From the NCBI GenBank assembly GCA_028292785.1, contig JAQGLQ010000292.1, forward strand, positions 1 to 5,281: a stretch of 5,281 nucleotides of DNA. Reading direction: 5' to 3'. The notes under the pieces are model-generated. The model was not told the DNA's origin and did not search any database. It was given only the letters and a program-made list of their open reading frames with translations. Positions 4,887 through 5,281 of the stretch are shown piece after piece (positions within the stretch are counted from its first letter, which is position 1; each line of letters opens with the position of its first letter). Origin of the DNA: Noviherbaspirillum sp. (GTDB lineage Bacteria > Pseudomonadota > Gammaproteobacteria > Burkholderiales > Burkholderiaceae). A program made the position numbers and the translations under genes.

Positions 4887-5281
4887 TTACTGTTTGCAGA
4901 TAAATTCCTCACTCGCCTTCTCTTTCAGGCGCATGACCAGTGGCGACTGGGTTCCGGTCGCTGCGTCGACCAATTCAAGCCGGCACTTGCCCGCCGATCG
5001 AGACGACGCGTCCACCGAGGACGCTTTCAACATGTAGCGGCGTCCAGCGTCGAGGGACGCGGAAAACGGGAATTCGCAGGTGTAATTGCCCTGACGCGTA
5101 CTCCAGGCCACGTTGAAATGCGATACCCCGGCTGGCAGCGAGATTTCCAGCGGCACGTCGCTGTGAACTCTCTTGTGGGGTTGGTAGTCGTATCGCGCCA
5201 GGGTCGCGGACCGTTTGGCGACAAGTTTGCCGGTATCGCTGCATTCAAATTCGCTGCGCTCCACCAACCCATAATCGCGGT
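4887..5281 (-). CDS. unrecognised protein, 3' part only, possibly periplasmic or lipoprotein-like
   Basis: The frame ends at TAA (4887-4889) and is still open at the right edge. The TTG at 5267 is therefore not a trustworthy start and the gene probably continues outside. About 131 residues are visible. I do not recognise a named family. Counting from that TTG codon, the layout V38-P-L-E-I-S-L-P-A-G...F51-N-V-A-W, then C64-E-F-P-F, then D73-A-G-R-R-Y78-M-L, resembles small exported beta-sandwich proteins of the 'PAGxHxxxV...AGxxYxL' type. Four cysteines (9, 64, 95, 124) could form two disulfides, which fits an exported protein. No signal peptide can be checked because the N-terminus is outside. 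It shows no functional link to its neighbours. Confidence 0.62.
   Translation of the reverse strand, partial: RDYGLVERSEFECSDTGKLVAKRSATLARYDYQPHKRVHSDVPLEISLPAGVSHFNVAWSTRQGNYTCEFPFSASLDAGRRYMLKASSVDASSRSAGKCRLELVDAATGTQSPLVMRLKEKASEEFICKQ

Noticed and set aside
1..5281. CRISPR array, tRNA or rRNA genes, integrase or transposase genes
   Set aside because: I looked on both strands and saw no regularly spaced repeats, cloverleaf, rRNA-like stretch or recombinase motif.

Overview
The window is about 5.3 kb of moderately GC-rich DNA. Its codon choice and gene content suggest a betaproteobacterium, probably Burkholderiales; this is inferred from gene flavour, as no rRNA or taxonomic marker is present. 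It reads as an accessory region next to ordinary metabolic genes.

Left part (1-2200). A 248-bp leader opens with a near-textbook LexA (SOS) box at 1-20 and also holds a 9-bp inverted repeat whose arms resemble DnaA boxes (56-90). It precedes a two-gene operon on the + strand. The first gene encodes an exodeoxyribonuclease VII large subunit (XseA) with two unusual traits: a DUF5710-like domain at the N-terminus, and a long helical section built of nine consecutive 22-residue units. The second gene, two bases downstream, encodes a matching small subunit (XseB). The divergence, fused domain and neighbours suggest an accessory ExoVII rather than the housekeeping copy.

Middle (2201-3280). A convergent - strand gene encodes a protein with a PD-(D/E)XK-type nuclease motif (D103...E120-x-K122) that I cannot name with certainty. 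Its upstream region carries two nested inverted repeats that look like an operator. Two DNA-processing functions, ExoVII and a putative nuclease, therefore sit tail to tail; a defence or mobile-element role is a hypothesis only.

Right part (3281-5281). A - strand gene encodes a complete homologue of 4,5-dihydroxyphthalate decarboxylase (Pht5 family, substrate-binding-protein fold) without the rest of a phthalate cluster. The 616 bp upstream has no intact gene. It contains what looks like the decayed C-terminal part of a short-chain dehydrogenase/reductase gene (about 4376-4625, -), a perfect 15-bp stem-loop (4633-4674) and a short repeat pair (4708-4739). The window ends in the 3' portion of a - strand gene for an unrecognised protein, probably exported, with four visible cysteines.

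The points most worth following up are the DUF5710-XseA fusion with its 22-residue repeats, the SOS box beside it, and the paired nuclease.
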